A DNA stretch of 64,000 bases from Nocardia sp. CC227C (GTDB taxonomy: Bacteria; Actinomycetota; Actinomycetes; Mycobacteriales; Mycobacteriaceae). Shown here one piece after another: positions 35,718-43,831 of this stretch. The stretch's first letter is position 1. Every line of letters starts with the position of its first letter. Made by a program: the position numbers and the translations under genes. The stretch is from positions 29,249-93,248 of the forward strand of contig NZ_JASITE010000024.1 in assembly GCF_030767025.1 (NCBI RefSeq), written 5' to 3'. Below the pieces are notes generated by a model. It searched no databases, was not told the DNA's origin, and saw only the letters and a list, made by a program, of their open reading frames with translations.

Positions 35718-37429
35718 GGGAGCAGCTCCATGGGGATTTCGATATGCCGGGCGCGGAGCCATTCCCCGAGCCCCTTGGCCTGCGGATCGAAGCGGGCCTG
35801 ATAGGCCACGCCCTGCCCGAGCAGACCCTCGACGATGAAGTTCACGGCCCGCAGATTCGGCAGCACGTGCCGGGTGACGGGCAGCTTGGCGGTCTCGGGC
35901 AGCAGCAGGCGCAGTTCGTCGACGGTGAGCGCGTGCACCAGCCAGCGCCACTGCTCCTCGGTGCGCACCCAGACGCCGATATTGGCATTGCCGCCCTTGT
36001 CGCCGGAGCGAGCCAGCGCGATGGTGCCGAGCGGGACGCGACGCGTATCGCCCGGCGGAAGCGGCTGCGGCAGTGCGGGTTCGGGCACCTCGGCCAGCTC
36101 GAGGGTCTGCGCGGCGGGCGCGATCGCCAGCTGCGATCCGTCCGGCAGCACCGCCGTGTGCGCCACCTCGGTCGCGTCCACATAGCCGGGGGTGAAAACG
36201 CCGTAGGGCGAACCGTTTCCGGGCGGTGCGGTGAGCGAGAAGCCCGGATAGCTGGCCAGTGCCAGTTCCACGGCGACGCTGGAGAAGCCACGGCCGACGC
36301 GGTCGGGGTCCGGATCCCGCACCACGCACTTCAGCAGGGCGCTGGCCTGTTCCTCGGTGTCGGCGTCGGGGCGGTCCAGGCGCGAAAGCGTCCATTCCAG
36401 CTCGGTCGGGCGCACGGTCAACCACGACTCCAGTTGCCGTTGCGCCAGTTGGGCTTTGGCCTCGATGTCCAGGCCGGTGAGGATGAAGGTCATCTCGTTG
36501 CGGAAGCCGCCGATGGTGTTGAGGGAGACCTTGAGCCGTGGCGGCGGGGCCTCACCGCGCACCCCGGAGATGAGGACGCGGTCCGGCCCCTCCTGGGTGA
36601 GCGCGACGGTGTCCAGGCGGGTGGTCACATCCGGCCCGGCGTAGCGCGCGCCCTGGATCTCGTACATGAGCTGGGCCGCCACCGTATCCACGGTGACCGC
36701 GCCGCCGGTGCCGGGATGTTTGGTGATCACACTGCTGCCGTCGCGGCGCACCTCGGCCAGCGGGAAGCCGGGGCGGCCCATATCCGCGATCTCGGTGAAG
36801 AAGGCGAAGTTGCCGCCGGTCGCCTGGGTCGAGCATTCGATGACGTGTCCGGCCGCCACGGCTCCGGCGAGCGCGTCGAAATCGTCTCGTCCCCAACCGA
36901 AATGCGCCGCCGCCGGGCCCACCACCAGCGCCGCGTCGGTGACCCGGCCGGTCACCACCACATCGGCTCCGGCCTGCAGGCATTCGGCGATGCCCCATGC
37001 GCCCAGATAGGCATTGGCGGTCAACGGCGCGCCGAGACCGAGTTCCCCGGCGCGGGGCAGCAGATCGTCCCCGGTCACATGGGCGACCGCGACGTCGAGG
37101 CCCTGTTGTTCGGCCAGTTCGCCGATCGCCCGGGCCAGCCCGGCGGGGTTGAGCCCGCCGGCATTGGCGACGATCTTGACGCCCTTCTCCAGCGCGAGCC
37201 CGAGACAGTCCTTCAGCTGTTTGACGAAGGTCTTGGCGTAGCCGAGGTTCGCATCCTTCATCCGGTCGCGGCCGAGAATGAGCATGGTCAGCTCCGCCAG
37301 GTAGTCGCCGGTGAGGACGTCGAGCTCACCGCCCTCGAGCATCTCCCGCATGGCACCGAGCCGATCGCCGTAGAAACCGGAACAGTTGCCGATGCGGATG
37401 AGCTCCGGATCGGCCGCGAGCTGACTCAT
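35714..37429 (-). CDS. AtuA-like protein (DUF1446)
   Basis: This encodes 571 residues and is the first gene of the operon. The N-terminus IRIGNCSGFYGDRLGAMREM and the segment VKIVANAGGLNPAGLARAI are signatures of the DUF1446/AtuA family. AtuA is required for acyclic terpene use in Pseudomonas, but its reaction is not established. The homologue Rv0976c heads the same gene order in M. tuberculosis. The C-terminal 110 residues (RSGDKGGNANIGVWVR) form a second domain also found as a separate small subunit in other bacteria. The ATG follows an upstream region with a candidate TetR site. Confidence 0.88.
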   Translation of the reverse strand: MSQLAADPELIRIGNCSGFYGDRLGAMREMLEGGELDVLTGDYLAELTMLILGRDRMKDANLGYAKTFVKQLKDCLGLALEKGVKIVANAGGLNPAGLARAIGELAEQQGLDVAVAHVTGDDLLPRAGELGLGAPLTANAYLGAWGIAECLQAGADVVVTGRVTDAALVVGPAAAHFGWGRDDFDALAGAVAAGHVIECSTQATGGNFAFFTEIADMGRPGFPLAEVRRDGSSVITKHPGTGGAVTVDTVAAQLMYEIQGARYAGPDVTTRLDTVALTQEGPDRVLISGVRGEAPPPRLKVSLNTIGGFRNEMTFILTGLDIEAKAQLAQRQLESWLTVRPTELEWTLSRLDRPDADTEEQASALLKCVVRDPDPDRVGRGFSSVAVELALASYPGFSLTAPPGNGSPYGVFTPGYVDATEVAHTAVLPDGSQLAIAPAAQTLELAEVPEPALPQPLPPGDTRRVPLGTIALARSGDKGGNANIGVWVRTEEQWRWLVHALTVDELRLLLPETAKLPVTRHVLPNLRAVNFIVEGLLGQGVAYQARFDPQAKGLGEWLRARHIEIPMELLP

Positions 37430-37508
37430 CGCGGGCCCTCCTGTGCGCGTATCGCCACAGCCTCGCCGCTGCGGTCCGTTACAGGGTCACATTCGATCCA
37501 TAAAAAAT

Positions 37509-37524
37509 CAAGCACGCCCGCTTG
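37509..37524. promoter_or_regulatory. inverted repeat upstream of the atuA-acc operon
   Basis: CAAGC and GCTTG enclose 6 bases, with A/T-rich flanks (AATCAAGC...GCTTGTTAA). It lies 80 bases before the AtuA-like start codon and is the only symmetric site I see in this gap. The TetR protein encoded at the end of the operon is the natural candidate to bind it. Confidence 0.45.
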
Positions 37525-37613
37525 TTAATCGGCAGCATTCATCTCCGCGTTTGCCAGCAGGATGCTGAGGGGGTCCGTGCGGAACCGGGCGGTCGGCAGG
37601 GCACACTGGGCGC

Positions 37614-37757
37614 GTGGCCTCGATTCTCCTGCTCGCTCTCGCCGGATTCCTGCTCGGCGGCGTCTACAGCACCTGGAAGACCGCCCGGCCGCTGGCCATC
37701 GCCCTGGGCGTGTGCGCGGCATTGGCCGTGGCCGGGGCGATTCTCTGGATGGAGTGA
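37614..37757 (+). CDS. small two-helix membrane protein, 47 residues
   Basis: The frame starts with GTG and encodes two hydrophobic helices (about residues 3-18 and 27-45) joined by a short basic loop YSTWKTARP, ending WME. Codon third positions are strongly GC. The turn between two helices in such a short peptide, rather than random sequence, supports a real gene. It stands between the divergent AtuA-like gene and the convergent cyclase gene. I do not know a function; small double-helix membrane proteins often modulate larger partners. Confidence 0.5.
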   Translation: MASILLLALAGFLLGGVYSTWKTARPLAIALGVCAALAVAGAILWME

Positions 37758-37811
37758 TCGCCGACCGGTCGGCGCTCGAACGCGCGCTGTGGCGGTGGAG
37801 AAGCGGGTGCT

Positions 37812-38873
37812 CTATTCGGGATCGAGCCGGTAGATGCGCAGATCCTCCGGCACGCCGCTCAGCGGCGCGGCGAAGAAGCTGCGCCGGTAGGGCTTCGGCA
37901 CGTAACCCAGCTCCGCCAGGGTTTCGGGCTCCAGGGCCGCCAGCGTGGCGTGCGAGAGCATGGTGTTGCCGTTGCCGCCCGCCTCCATGACCCGCGCCGC
38001 GATGGTGACGTCCACGCCCAGCCAGTCGCCGCCCAGCTCCCGCGGGGTGCCGGTGTGCAGGCCGACGCGCATCTGCGGCGTGTAGCCGTCCACCTCGACG
38101 CGGGCCAGGTTCCGTTTGGCCGCCACCGCGGCGCGGACCGCCCGGTCCGGAGACGGGAACACGGCCATGACGCCGTCACCCATGCGTTTGACCACGTGGC
38201 CGCCGCGCTCGCCGATCGGCGGCTCGATGGCCTTGGCGACGCGGCGCAGCAGTTCCAGGGTCTGCTCGTCACCGGCCGAGAGCGACCAACTGGAGAAGGC
38301 CACCAGGTCGGTGAACATGATGGTGATCTCCGCGGTGCCGCGCCCCTTGCCCATTCGCTCCAGCACGGCCTGCCAGACCTGGAGCGCGCCGAGGCCGAGT
38401 TCGCGTGCGGCGCTGGGCGAATCGCCGACCAGCTTGTCCGCGGCGCGTGCCACCGCGCGCACCCCGCCCGGTCCGGAGACCGACAGCGGATCACCGAAAG
38501 CCGGGTCACCGGGCAGATTCTCGCGCGCCTTGCGAATCACACCGATGAGATCTCCCCGCTGATTGGCCGCGGAGACGAGTGCCGAGAGTTGGCCGGAGAG
38601 CCGGGCCATGGGCCGTCGGTCCGGTTCCGCACCGTCGGTGGGGGTCAAGGGAATCACGACGTCGGGGTCGATACGCGGCCTCCGGACGCGCGACGGCTCC
38701 CCGAGGCCCTCCGAGGACCGGGGGCGACCCTTACCCTTGCCGTCCGCACGGTCCGCGCCGGGCGCGGATTCACTGCCGCCGGAGGGTCGTTCGCTCACGT
38801 CCCGAGCGTAGCCCAGCATCGGCTCCGTGGTGGATGAGTCGACATCTGTCACCCATGGCTGGATGGCTGCCAC
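37812..38873 (-). CDS. class III nucleotidyl cyclase-like protein with a substituted active site
   Basis: This encodes 353 residues from a GTG at 38873 that has GGGAGG a few bases upstream. The first 75 residues are basic, Gly/Ser/Pro-rich and probably disordered. Residues 185-340 are a class III cyclase catalytic domain. The metal aspartates D189 (MFTDLVAFS) and D233 (RMGDGVMAVF), the adenine-selecting pair K229 and D288, and the transition-state arginine R294 are present. The partner asparagine, usually in DVN-x-AAR, is a threonine, T290 (DVTIAAR). A central linker (85-175) resembles no sensor domain I know. It may have weak activity or act as a binding module. Confidence 0.85.
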   Translation of the reverse strand: MAAIQPWVTDVDSSTTEPMLGYARDVSERPSGGSESAPGADRADGKGKGRPRSSEGLGEPSRVRRPRIDPDVVIPLTPTDGAEPDRRPMARLSGQLSALVSAANQRGDLIGVIRKARENLPGDPAFGDPLSVSGPGGVRAVARAADKLVGDSPSAARELGLGALQVWQAVLERMGKGRGTAEITIMFTDLVAFSSWSLSAGDEQTLELLRRVAKAIEPPIGERGGHVVKRMGDGVMAVFPSPDRAVRAAVAAKRNLARVEVDGYTPQMRVGLHTGTPRELGGDWLGVDVTIAARVMEAGGNGNTMLSHATLAALEPETLAELGYVPKPYRRSFFAAPLSGVPEDLRIYRLDPE

Positions 38874-39087
38874 CGGTCACCTCCCTATCGGTGCGAGCGG
38901 CCACTTCGTCGGGCCCGCCCGATGGTGCGAATGGCGTGGTTGCTGTTGCGATGCTACCGGGCGGTCAGGACGAGAACCAGCCCTTTCCGGGTGGAAGCGA
39001 GACTGTTCACAGACCGTTTTCATACCCGCCATCCCACCCCCACAACCCCACCGCACAACCCCAACCACCCACGCAGCACAGCCCCCT

Positions 39088-39182
39088 GGTTCGCGGCGCG
39101 TCTCGGTTCTGGACTGACGGAGCGGGGGAGCGAAGCGGAGGAGCGGAGGAGGGAAGAACCGAGACCTCCAGCGCCGCGAACC
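39088..39182. repeat. interrupted inverted repeat with purine-rich core
   Basis: GGTTCGCGGCGC (39088-39099) pairs with GCGCCGCGAACC (39171-39182), and CTCGGTTCT (39102-39110) pairs with AGAACCGAG (39155-39163). The 44-base core is a run of GGAGCG, GAAGCG and GGAGGA units. It looks like a small non-coding repeat element of the kind found between Nocardia genes. Confidence 0.6.
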
Positions 39183-39217
39183 CCGCCCGCAGCGAAGCGG
39201 AGGGCAATCCAACACAG

Positions 39218-39252
39218 CATCGGCCCGACGCGGAGTTCGCGTCGGGCCGATG
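39218..39252 (-). terminator. terminator of the ABC exporter operon
   Basis: Perfect 15-base arms CATCGGCCCGACGCG and CGCGTCGGGCCGATG enclose 5 bases. It lies 56 bases past the permease stop. Confidence 0.8.
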
Positions 39253-39307
39253 TATCCGTCGGCCGGGCAGTGGCCGACGGTCCCGGGCAGGGTCTCTGCG
39301 GGGCGGG

Positions 39308-40063
39308 CTAGGCGTCGCGCTTGTTCAGCGTGACCAAAGCAGCCCCGAACACAATTGTGACAAATGCTGCGAAATACACCAGGCTTCCCCACGGGCCCCA
39401 GTGCCAGTTCGCGTTGGACTCGGTCAGCGAGAAGAAGCGCTGCCCGTTGGAGAAGGGCAGCAGCGGGCCCACATTGCGGCCGAAGCTGCCGAACGCGCTC
39501 AGCAGCGGTTCCAGGATCAGCGGCCACAGCACGATGATCGAGATGGCCGCCGCGGACTGCCGCACCAGTACGCCCACACCGATCGCCAGCACAATGCTGA
39601 GCAGGGCGTACACCGGGACACCCAGCAGCGCCCGCCACTGCGCGCCGGTGGACAGGTCCATGGCCGGCGACGTCCCGTAGATGGCCCGGGAGATCAGCAG
39701 CGCGCCCACGCAGAGCACCGCGGTCAACAGCGCGCCGTACACGGCGAGCAGCGCGGTCTTCACGACGATCACGGTGCTGCGCTGCGGGGTGGCCAGGAAT
39801 GTGTTGCGAATGATGCCGAATCGATACTCACTGGTCACCGAGAGGGTGGCCATGATCATGAGCACCATGACGCCGAAGCCGCTGACCCCGCCCACCGCGA
39901 CGGCCACATCCATCGGCACCGCGTCGGCCGAGTCCTGCGCCGTGCGGGCGATCACCGCGATGAGCGCCGCCAGACCGAGTCCCAGTGCGACCACGACCGC
40001 CGAACACCACCAGGGCGACCTTGTCGAGGTGAGTTTGATCCGTTCCGCCGCAAGCACTCCCAT
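39308..40063 (-). CDS. ABC transporter permease (ABC-2 type)
   Basis: This encodes 251 residues with six hydrophobic helices. It begins with the conserved amphipathic stretch VLAAERIKLTSTRSPWW seen in ABC-2 permeases paired with drug or lantibiotic-type ATPases, and TSEYRFGIIRNTFLATP follows the second helix. It forms the membrane part of an exporter with the ATPase encoded just upstream; the start ATG overlaps the ATPase stop by one base (TGATG). The substrate is unknown. Relatives protect against antibiotics or membrane-active peptides. Confidence 0.88.
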   Translation of the reverse strand: MGVLAAERIKLTSTRSPWWCSAVVVALGLGLAALIAVIARTAQDSADAVPMDVAVAVGGVSGFGVMVLMIMATLSVTSEYRFGIIRNTFLATPQRSTVIVVKTALLAVYGALLTAVLCVGALLISRAIYGTSPAMDLSTGAQWRALLGVPVYALLSIVLAIGVGVLVRQSAAAISIIVLWPLILEPLLSAFGSFGRNVGPLLPFSNGQRFFSLTESNANWHWGPWGSLVYFAAFVTIVFGAALVTLNKRDA

Positions 40064-41016
40064 CAGAGCGCACCTCCCATGACCTCGTCGAATCCGGCGT
40101 TCGCGCCGTGGTACTCCACCGCGTTGCCGGTCATCTGCATGAACGCCTCCTCCAGCGACGCCCGCTGCGGGGCCAGCTCGTAGAGCGTGATGTCGTTGGC
40201 TCCGGCCAGCTTTCCGACCGCGTCGCTGGTCGCGTTGGCGACCACCAGCGCCGGGCTGGCCGGGTCGGCGCCGTCCTCGCGGATGGTCATGCCATTGGAG
40301 GTGAGCAGGCTGCGCAGCTGATCCAGCTGCGGGCTGCGCACCCGCACCGACGATTCCGAGGCGCGCTCGATGAACTCCTTGGTGGTGGTGTCGGCGATGA
40401 GGCGGCCGCGGCCGATGACCACCAGATGGTCGGCGGTCTGCGCCATCTCCGACAGCAGGTGGCTCGACACCAGCACGGTGCGGCCCTCCGTCTTCGCGAG
40501 CCGCTGCATGAAGCGGCGGATCCAGAGGATGCCCTCCGGGTCCAGGCCGTTCACCGGCTCGTCGAACAGCAGCACCTTGGGATCGCCGAGCAGCGCACCC
40601 GCCAGTCCGAGCCGCTGCGACATGCCGAGCGAGAAGCCGCCCGCGTTCTTGTCCGCCACCTCGGACAGGCCGACCAGCCGCAACACCTCCTCCACCCGGG
40701 AGGCGGGAATGCCATTGGACGCGGCCATCCAGCGCAGATGCGACCGGGCCGACCGGTTCGGATGCACCCACTTGGCATCCAGCAGCGCACCGACCTCGGT
40801 CAGCGGCCGCTTCAGGTCGCGATACCGCTTCCCGTCGATCAGGGCGGTACCGGAGGTCGGCGTGTCCAGCCCCAGGATCATCCGCATGGTCGTCGACTTC
40901 CCGGCCCCGTTCGGGCCCAGAAAGCCGGTCACCTGCCCCGGCCGGACCGAGAAAGACAGGTCCGACACCGCGACGGTCTGCCCGTAGTGTTTCGTCAGGC
41001 CCCTCAGTTCGATCAT
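40063..41016 (-). CDS. ABC transporter ATP-binding protein
   Basis: This encodes 317 residues. It shows Walker A GPNGAGKSTT, Q-loop region, the signature FSLGMSQRLGLA, Walker B VLLFDEPVNGLDPEG and the H-loop SSHLLSEM, in normal order. A C-terminal extension of about 95 residues (SSVRVRSPQLDQLRSLL onward) is the DUF4162-type regulatory domain common in DrrA/BcrA exporters. It energises the adjacent permease. The gap upstream to the next gene carries no regulator. Confidence 0.93.
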   Translation of the reverse strand: MIELRGLTKHYGQTVAVSDLSFSVRPGQVTGFLGPNGAGKSTTMRMILGLDTPTSGTALIDGKRYRDLKRPLTEVGALLDAKWVHPNRSARSHLRWMAASNGIPASRVEEVLRLVGLSEVADKNAGGFSLGMSQRLGLAGALLGDPKVLLFDEPVNGLDPEGILWIRRFMQRLAKTEGRTVLVSSHLLSEMAQTADHLVVIGRGRLIADTTTKEFIERASESSVRVRSPQLDQLRSLLTSNGMTIREDGADPASPALVVANATSDAVGKLAGANDITLYELAPQRASLEEAFMQMTGNAVEYHGANAGFDEVMGGAL

Positions 41017-41375
41017 GGCGTCCAGTCTTCCCGAAGATTCGAGCCAGCACTATCGACCGGAGGTCGCGCGTCCGATCATCCTGCCGGATGAGGGGGACCC
41101 TGAGCTCGGCGCGAAAGCACTACCAGCCCGAACGCTCCCGTCTGGTTGTGGCCGGAGCGGGTCAAGTGGCCAAGCGCGCAACGGTGTGCCCTACCGGCCT
41201 CGTAATCATCGCCTCGATCACGGCGCGGACTTCGTAGTCCCCCACCGCCAGGCCCCGCAGCGACATCAGCGCGCGCGACCGACCCTCGAAGCTCATTCGC
41301 CCAGTGTGCCCGCGCGAGCTGCTGGCGGCACCTGAGGCACGCACCGCAAGGGGCACGAACCACGGGTGGTGTGGC
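41017..41375. other. 360-base gap between the ABC operon and thiG
   Basis: Part of this is the ABC operon promoter region. A minus-strand frame from ATG at 41296 to 41162 encodes 44 residues (MSFEGRSRALMSLRG start, ending ARLAT). It might be a small gene or the remnant of one, but I recognise nothing and codon bias is only moderate. I see no riboswitch or strong hairpin. Confidence 0.4.
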
Positions 41376-42140
41376 TCAGCGGGTCGGGGAGGAGGCCTGG
41401 GCCCAGAAGCGTTTGGGGATGCGGCCTGCTTCTCGGGCGAGCCAACCGGCTTCGACGGCGTATTTCATGGCGGTGGCCATGCGGGCGGGGTGGTGGGCTC
41501 GGGTGACGGCGGTGGCCAGCAGGACGGCGGAGCAGCCTAGTTCCATGGCCAGGGCGGCGTCGCTGGCGGTGCCGATGCCCGCGTCGAGGATGACGGGGAC
41601 GCCCGCGGCGGCGACGATCATCTCGATGTTGTGCGGGTTGGAGATGCCCAGGCCGGTGCCGATGGGGGAACCGAGCGGCATGACGGCGGCGCAGCCGGCG
41701 TCCTCGAGACGGCGGGCCAGCACCGGGTCGTCGGTGGTGTAGGGCAGGACGGTGAAACCGGCGTCGACCAATTGCTCGGCGGCGGTGACCAGTTCGATGG
41801 CGTCGGGGAGCAGGGTGCGTTCGTCGGCGATGACTTCCAGCTTCACCCAGTCGGTTTCGAGGGCCTCGCGGGCGAGCTGGGCGGTGAGCACCGCCTCGGC
41901 GGCGGTGCGGCAGCCCGCCGTATTGGGCAGCGGGGCGATCTCGAGGCGCTCGAGCAGGTCGAGCACGCCGGTGCCGCCCGCGGCGTCGACGCGGCGCATG
42001 GCCACCGTGGTGAGTTCGGTGCCCGAGGCCAGCAGCGCCTCCTCCAGCACGGTGAGGTTCTCGGCACCGCCGGTGCCCATGATCAGCCGCGAGCCGAAGG
42101 TGCGGCCCGCGATCTCCAGCGGCGCGACCGGGCTAGCCAC
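41376..42140 (-). CDS. thiG: thiazole synthase
   Basis: This encodes 254 residues with a GTG start that overlaps the end of thiS by 8 bases. ThiG makes the thiazole phosphate half of thiamine from deoxyxylulose phosphate, ThiS thiocarboxylate and dehydroglycine. The N-terminal SRLIMGTGGAENL, the Schiff-base lysine in WVKLEVI and the phosphate-binding VILDAGIGTASDAA are present. It is the last gene of thiO-thiS-thiG, the order of Rv0415-Rv0417. Confidence 0.97.
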   Translation of the reverse strand: MASPVAPLEIAGRTFGSRLIMGTGGAENLTVLEEALLASGTELTTVAMRRVDAAGGTGVLDLLERLEIAPLPNTAGCRTAAEAVLTAQLAREALETDWVKLEVIADERTLLPDAIELVTAAEQLVDAGFTVLPYTTDDPVLARRLEDAGCAAVMPLGSPIGTGLGISNPHNIEMIVAAAGVPVILDAGIGTASDAALAMELGCSAVLLATAVTRAHHPARMATAMKYAVEAGWLAREAGRIPKRFWAQASSPTR

Positions 42141-42345
42141 CCTGCACCGCCGTCAGGACCTCGATCTCCCAGCCGCGGCCGACCGGCTCGTCCCAGCGGG
42201 ACTTGGGGAACAGCGCGCCGTCCACCGCGACGGCCACACCCTGGCAGGGCAGATTCAACGTCTCCAGCAGGGCGCGCAGCGAAATCGGTTCCGGGAAGGT
42301 GTGATCGGAACCGTTCACGGTGACACCGATGGGAATCGCGGTCAT
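42133..42345 (-). CDS. thiS: ThiS sulfur-carrier protein
   Basis: This encodes 70 residues of ubiquitin-like fold. It ends in the essential Gly-Gly (AVQGG), which is adenylated and thiocarboxylated to carry sulfur to ThiG. The segment VAVAVDGALFPKSRWDE is typical. Start overlaps thiO by 4 bases and end overlaps thiG by 8, so translation of the three is linked. The activating enzyme ThiF/MoeB is not in the window. Confidence 0.95.
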   Translation of the reverse strand: MTAIPIGVTVNGSDHTFPEPISLRALLETLNLPCQGVAVAVDGALFPKSRWDEPVGRGWEIEVLTAVQGG

Positions 42346-43523
42346 TGCTTACCTCCAGCGAAGTGGGGCTCGGGCACCCGGAAACGTGTGGGTGAGGCGG
42401 CGCGCGCCGCGGGCAGCTCGGTGTCGGCGAGCAAGGCCAGCACGGCATCCGCGGTGACCGGGACGCCCAGAATTCCATTGCGGCCGTGGCCGAGTGCGGC
42501 GATCACCCGCTCGTCCAGGTAGCCGATCAGCGGCAGATTGTCCGGGGTGCCGGGGCGGGAACCCGCTGTGGCCTCGGCGAATTCGTACTCGCCCACCCCC
42601 GGGAAGACCGCCTCGGCGTCGATGATCAGGTCGCGGACGCCCCCGACCGTGACCACGGTGTCGAATCCGGCCTCGTACTGTGTCGCGCCGAGCACGATGC
42701 CGTCCGGACGCGGCACCAGGTAGATGGGGCGGCCGTGCACGCGGGCGCGCACCACACGCGTCGGCGGCGGCGGGGCGCTGGGGCGGCGGCGCAGGCGCAG
42801 GATCTCGCCCTTCACCGGACGCACCGGCAGGTCCGGCCACAGCCGCGCGGACGCTCCGGTCGCGAGCACGATGCGGTCCTGCGGCAGCTCCCGCAGCGCC
42901 GTCACCTCCTCGGCCCGCATCTCGACCCCGGCGACGGCACACGCTTCCCGCAGGGCGGTCACGAGCGCGCGGTTGTCCACCGCGGGTTCGGCGGGCGAGA
43001 GCAGGCCCGCCCGCACCCGACGATCCAATCCGGGTTCCGCCGCCCGCACACCCGCTCGGTCGAGCAGGCGCAGTGCGCGACCCGCACTCGGATTCGCACC
43101 CGCTGCCGTCGCGTCGGAGTCCGCGCGCTGATCGGCTGCCGCGGCCGGGCCGCTCTCGGCGAGCCCCGCGAGTTTCGCGTTCACCCAGTCGGCGATGGTC
43201 CGCAGGTCCGCGGCGTCGGCGGCGTCGAGGGCCACGGTCAGGGTTTCGGCGGCGGTGAAGACCTCCGTGCCGGTGACGGAATGCAGGCGGGCCGCGAAAT
43301 CGGGCCAGCGGGCCAGGGAAGCGGCTCCGAATTCGAGCGGGGCGGCCTCGCCGGGCCAGCCCTCGGAGAGCGGGGCGAGCATGCCGCCCGCGACCCAGGA
43401 GGCGCCCGAGCCGACGGCGGGGTCGTACAGCGTGACCCGCCAGCCGGATTCGGCCGCCCGCCACGCCACCGACAGCCCGATCACGCCGCCACCGACGACG
43501 GCCAGGGTCCGCACCAGATCCAC
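42342..43523 (-). CDS. thiO: glycine oxidase
   Basis: This encodes 393 residues. The FAD-binding motif AVVGGGVIGLSVAWRAAESG is at the N-terminus and SRPGTPDNLPLIG near the C-terminus is typical of D-amino-acid-oxidase-fold enzymes. ThiO oxidises glycine to dehydroglycine for ThiG. An insertion of about 30 residues rich in Ala, Asp and Ser lies near residues 130-165. It is the first gene of thiOSG and divergent from thiE. Confidence 0.93.
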   Translation of the reverse strand: MDLVRTLAVVGGGVIGLSVAWRAAESGWRVTLYDPAVGSGASWVAGGMLAPLSEGWPGEAAPLEFGAASLARWPDFAARLHSVTGTEVFTAAETLTVALDAADAADLRTIADWVNAKLAGLAESGPAAAADQRADSDATAAGANPSAGRALRLLDRAGVRAAEPGLDRRVRAGLLSPAEPAVDNRALVTALREACAVAGVEMRAEEVTALRELPQDRIVLATGASARLWPDLPVRPVKGEILRLRRRPSAPPPPTRVVRARVHGRPIYLVPRPDGIVLGATQYEAGFDTVVTVGGVRDLIIDAEAVFPGVGEYEFAEATAGSRPGTPDNLPLIGYLDERVIAALGHGRNGILGVPVTADAVLALLADTELPAARAASPTRFRVPEPHFAGGKQ

Positions 43524-43831
43524 CTCACTCGGCCCCGCATCGGGGCCACCTACTCGGCGCGGTCCGGGTCCGGAATTCCGTCACGGTCACCCGCGACTCG
43601 CGCCGCCTCATTTCTCGACCACCCACGGTAGCGCGAGACCCACCCACCCCCGCACGAACCCCGCGCCCACCAGCCGTCCGGCACCGGCGGCGGACCGGCA
43701 CACGCCGCCCACCCGCACATCCGGCACACCCCCATCCGCACGCGGGCCCCAACGCCCGCATCGTGCCCGGCGGCGGCACGGCCGGAATTGTCGAATTGGC
43801 AGCCCTCGGGCGTGCGACTACCGTCGAACGG
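43524..43831. other. thiO/thiE divergent promoter region
   Basis: These 308 bases are mostly C-rich on the plus strand and carry no gene. I looked for the TPP riboswitch cores CTGAGA and TGAACCTGA on both strands and found neither, in contrast to thiC. Some bases nearest each gene must hold the two promoters, but no clear -10/-35 pair stands out. Confidence 0.6.

Larger units (their letters stand above)
38874..39307. other. 430-base gap with nested inverted repeats
   Basis: No gene is visible. The left part is the upstream region of the cyclase gene. A pyrimidine-rich tract (CCCACCCCCACAACCCC style) occupies about 39030-39085, followed by a large interrupted inverted repeat at 39088-39182 and a perfect hairpin at 39218-39252. 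Confidence 0.7.

Noticed and set aside
41162..41296. 44-codon frame downstream of the ABC operon promoter
   Set aside because: Too short, no ribosome site and no known family; mentioned under the gap entry only.
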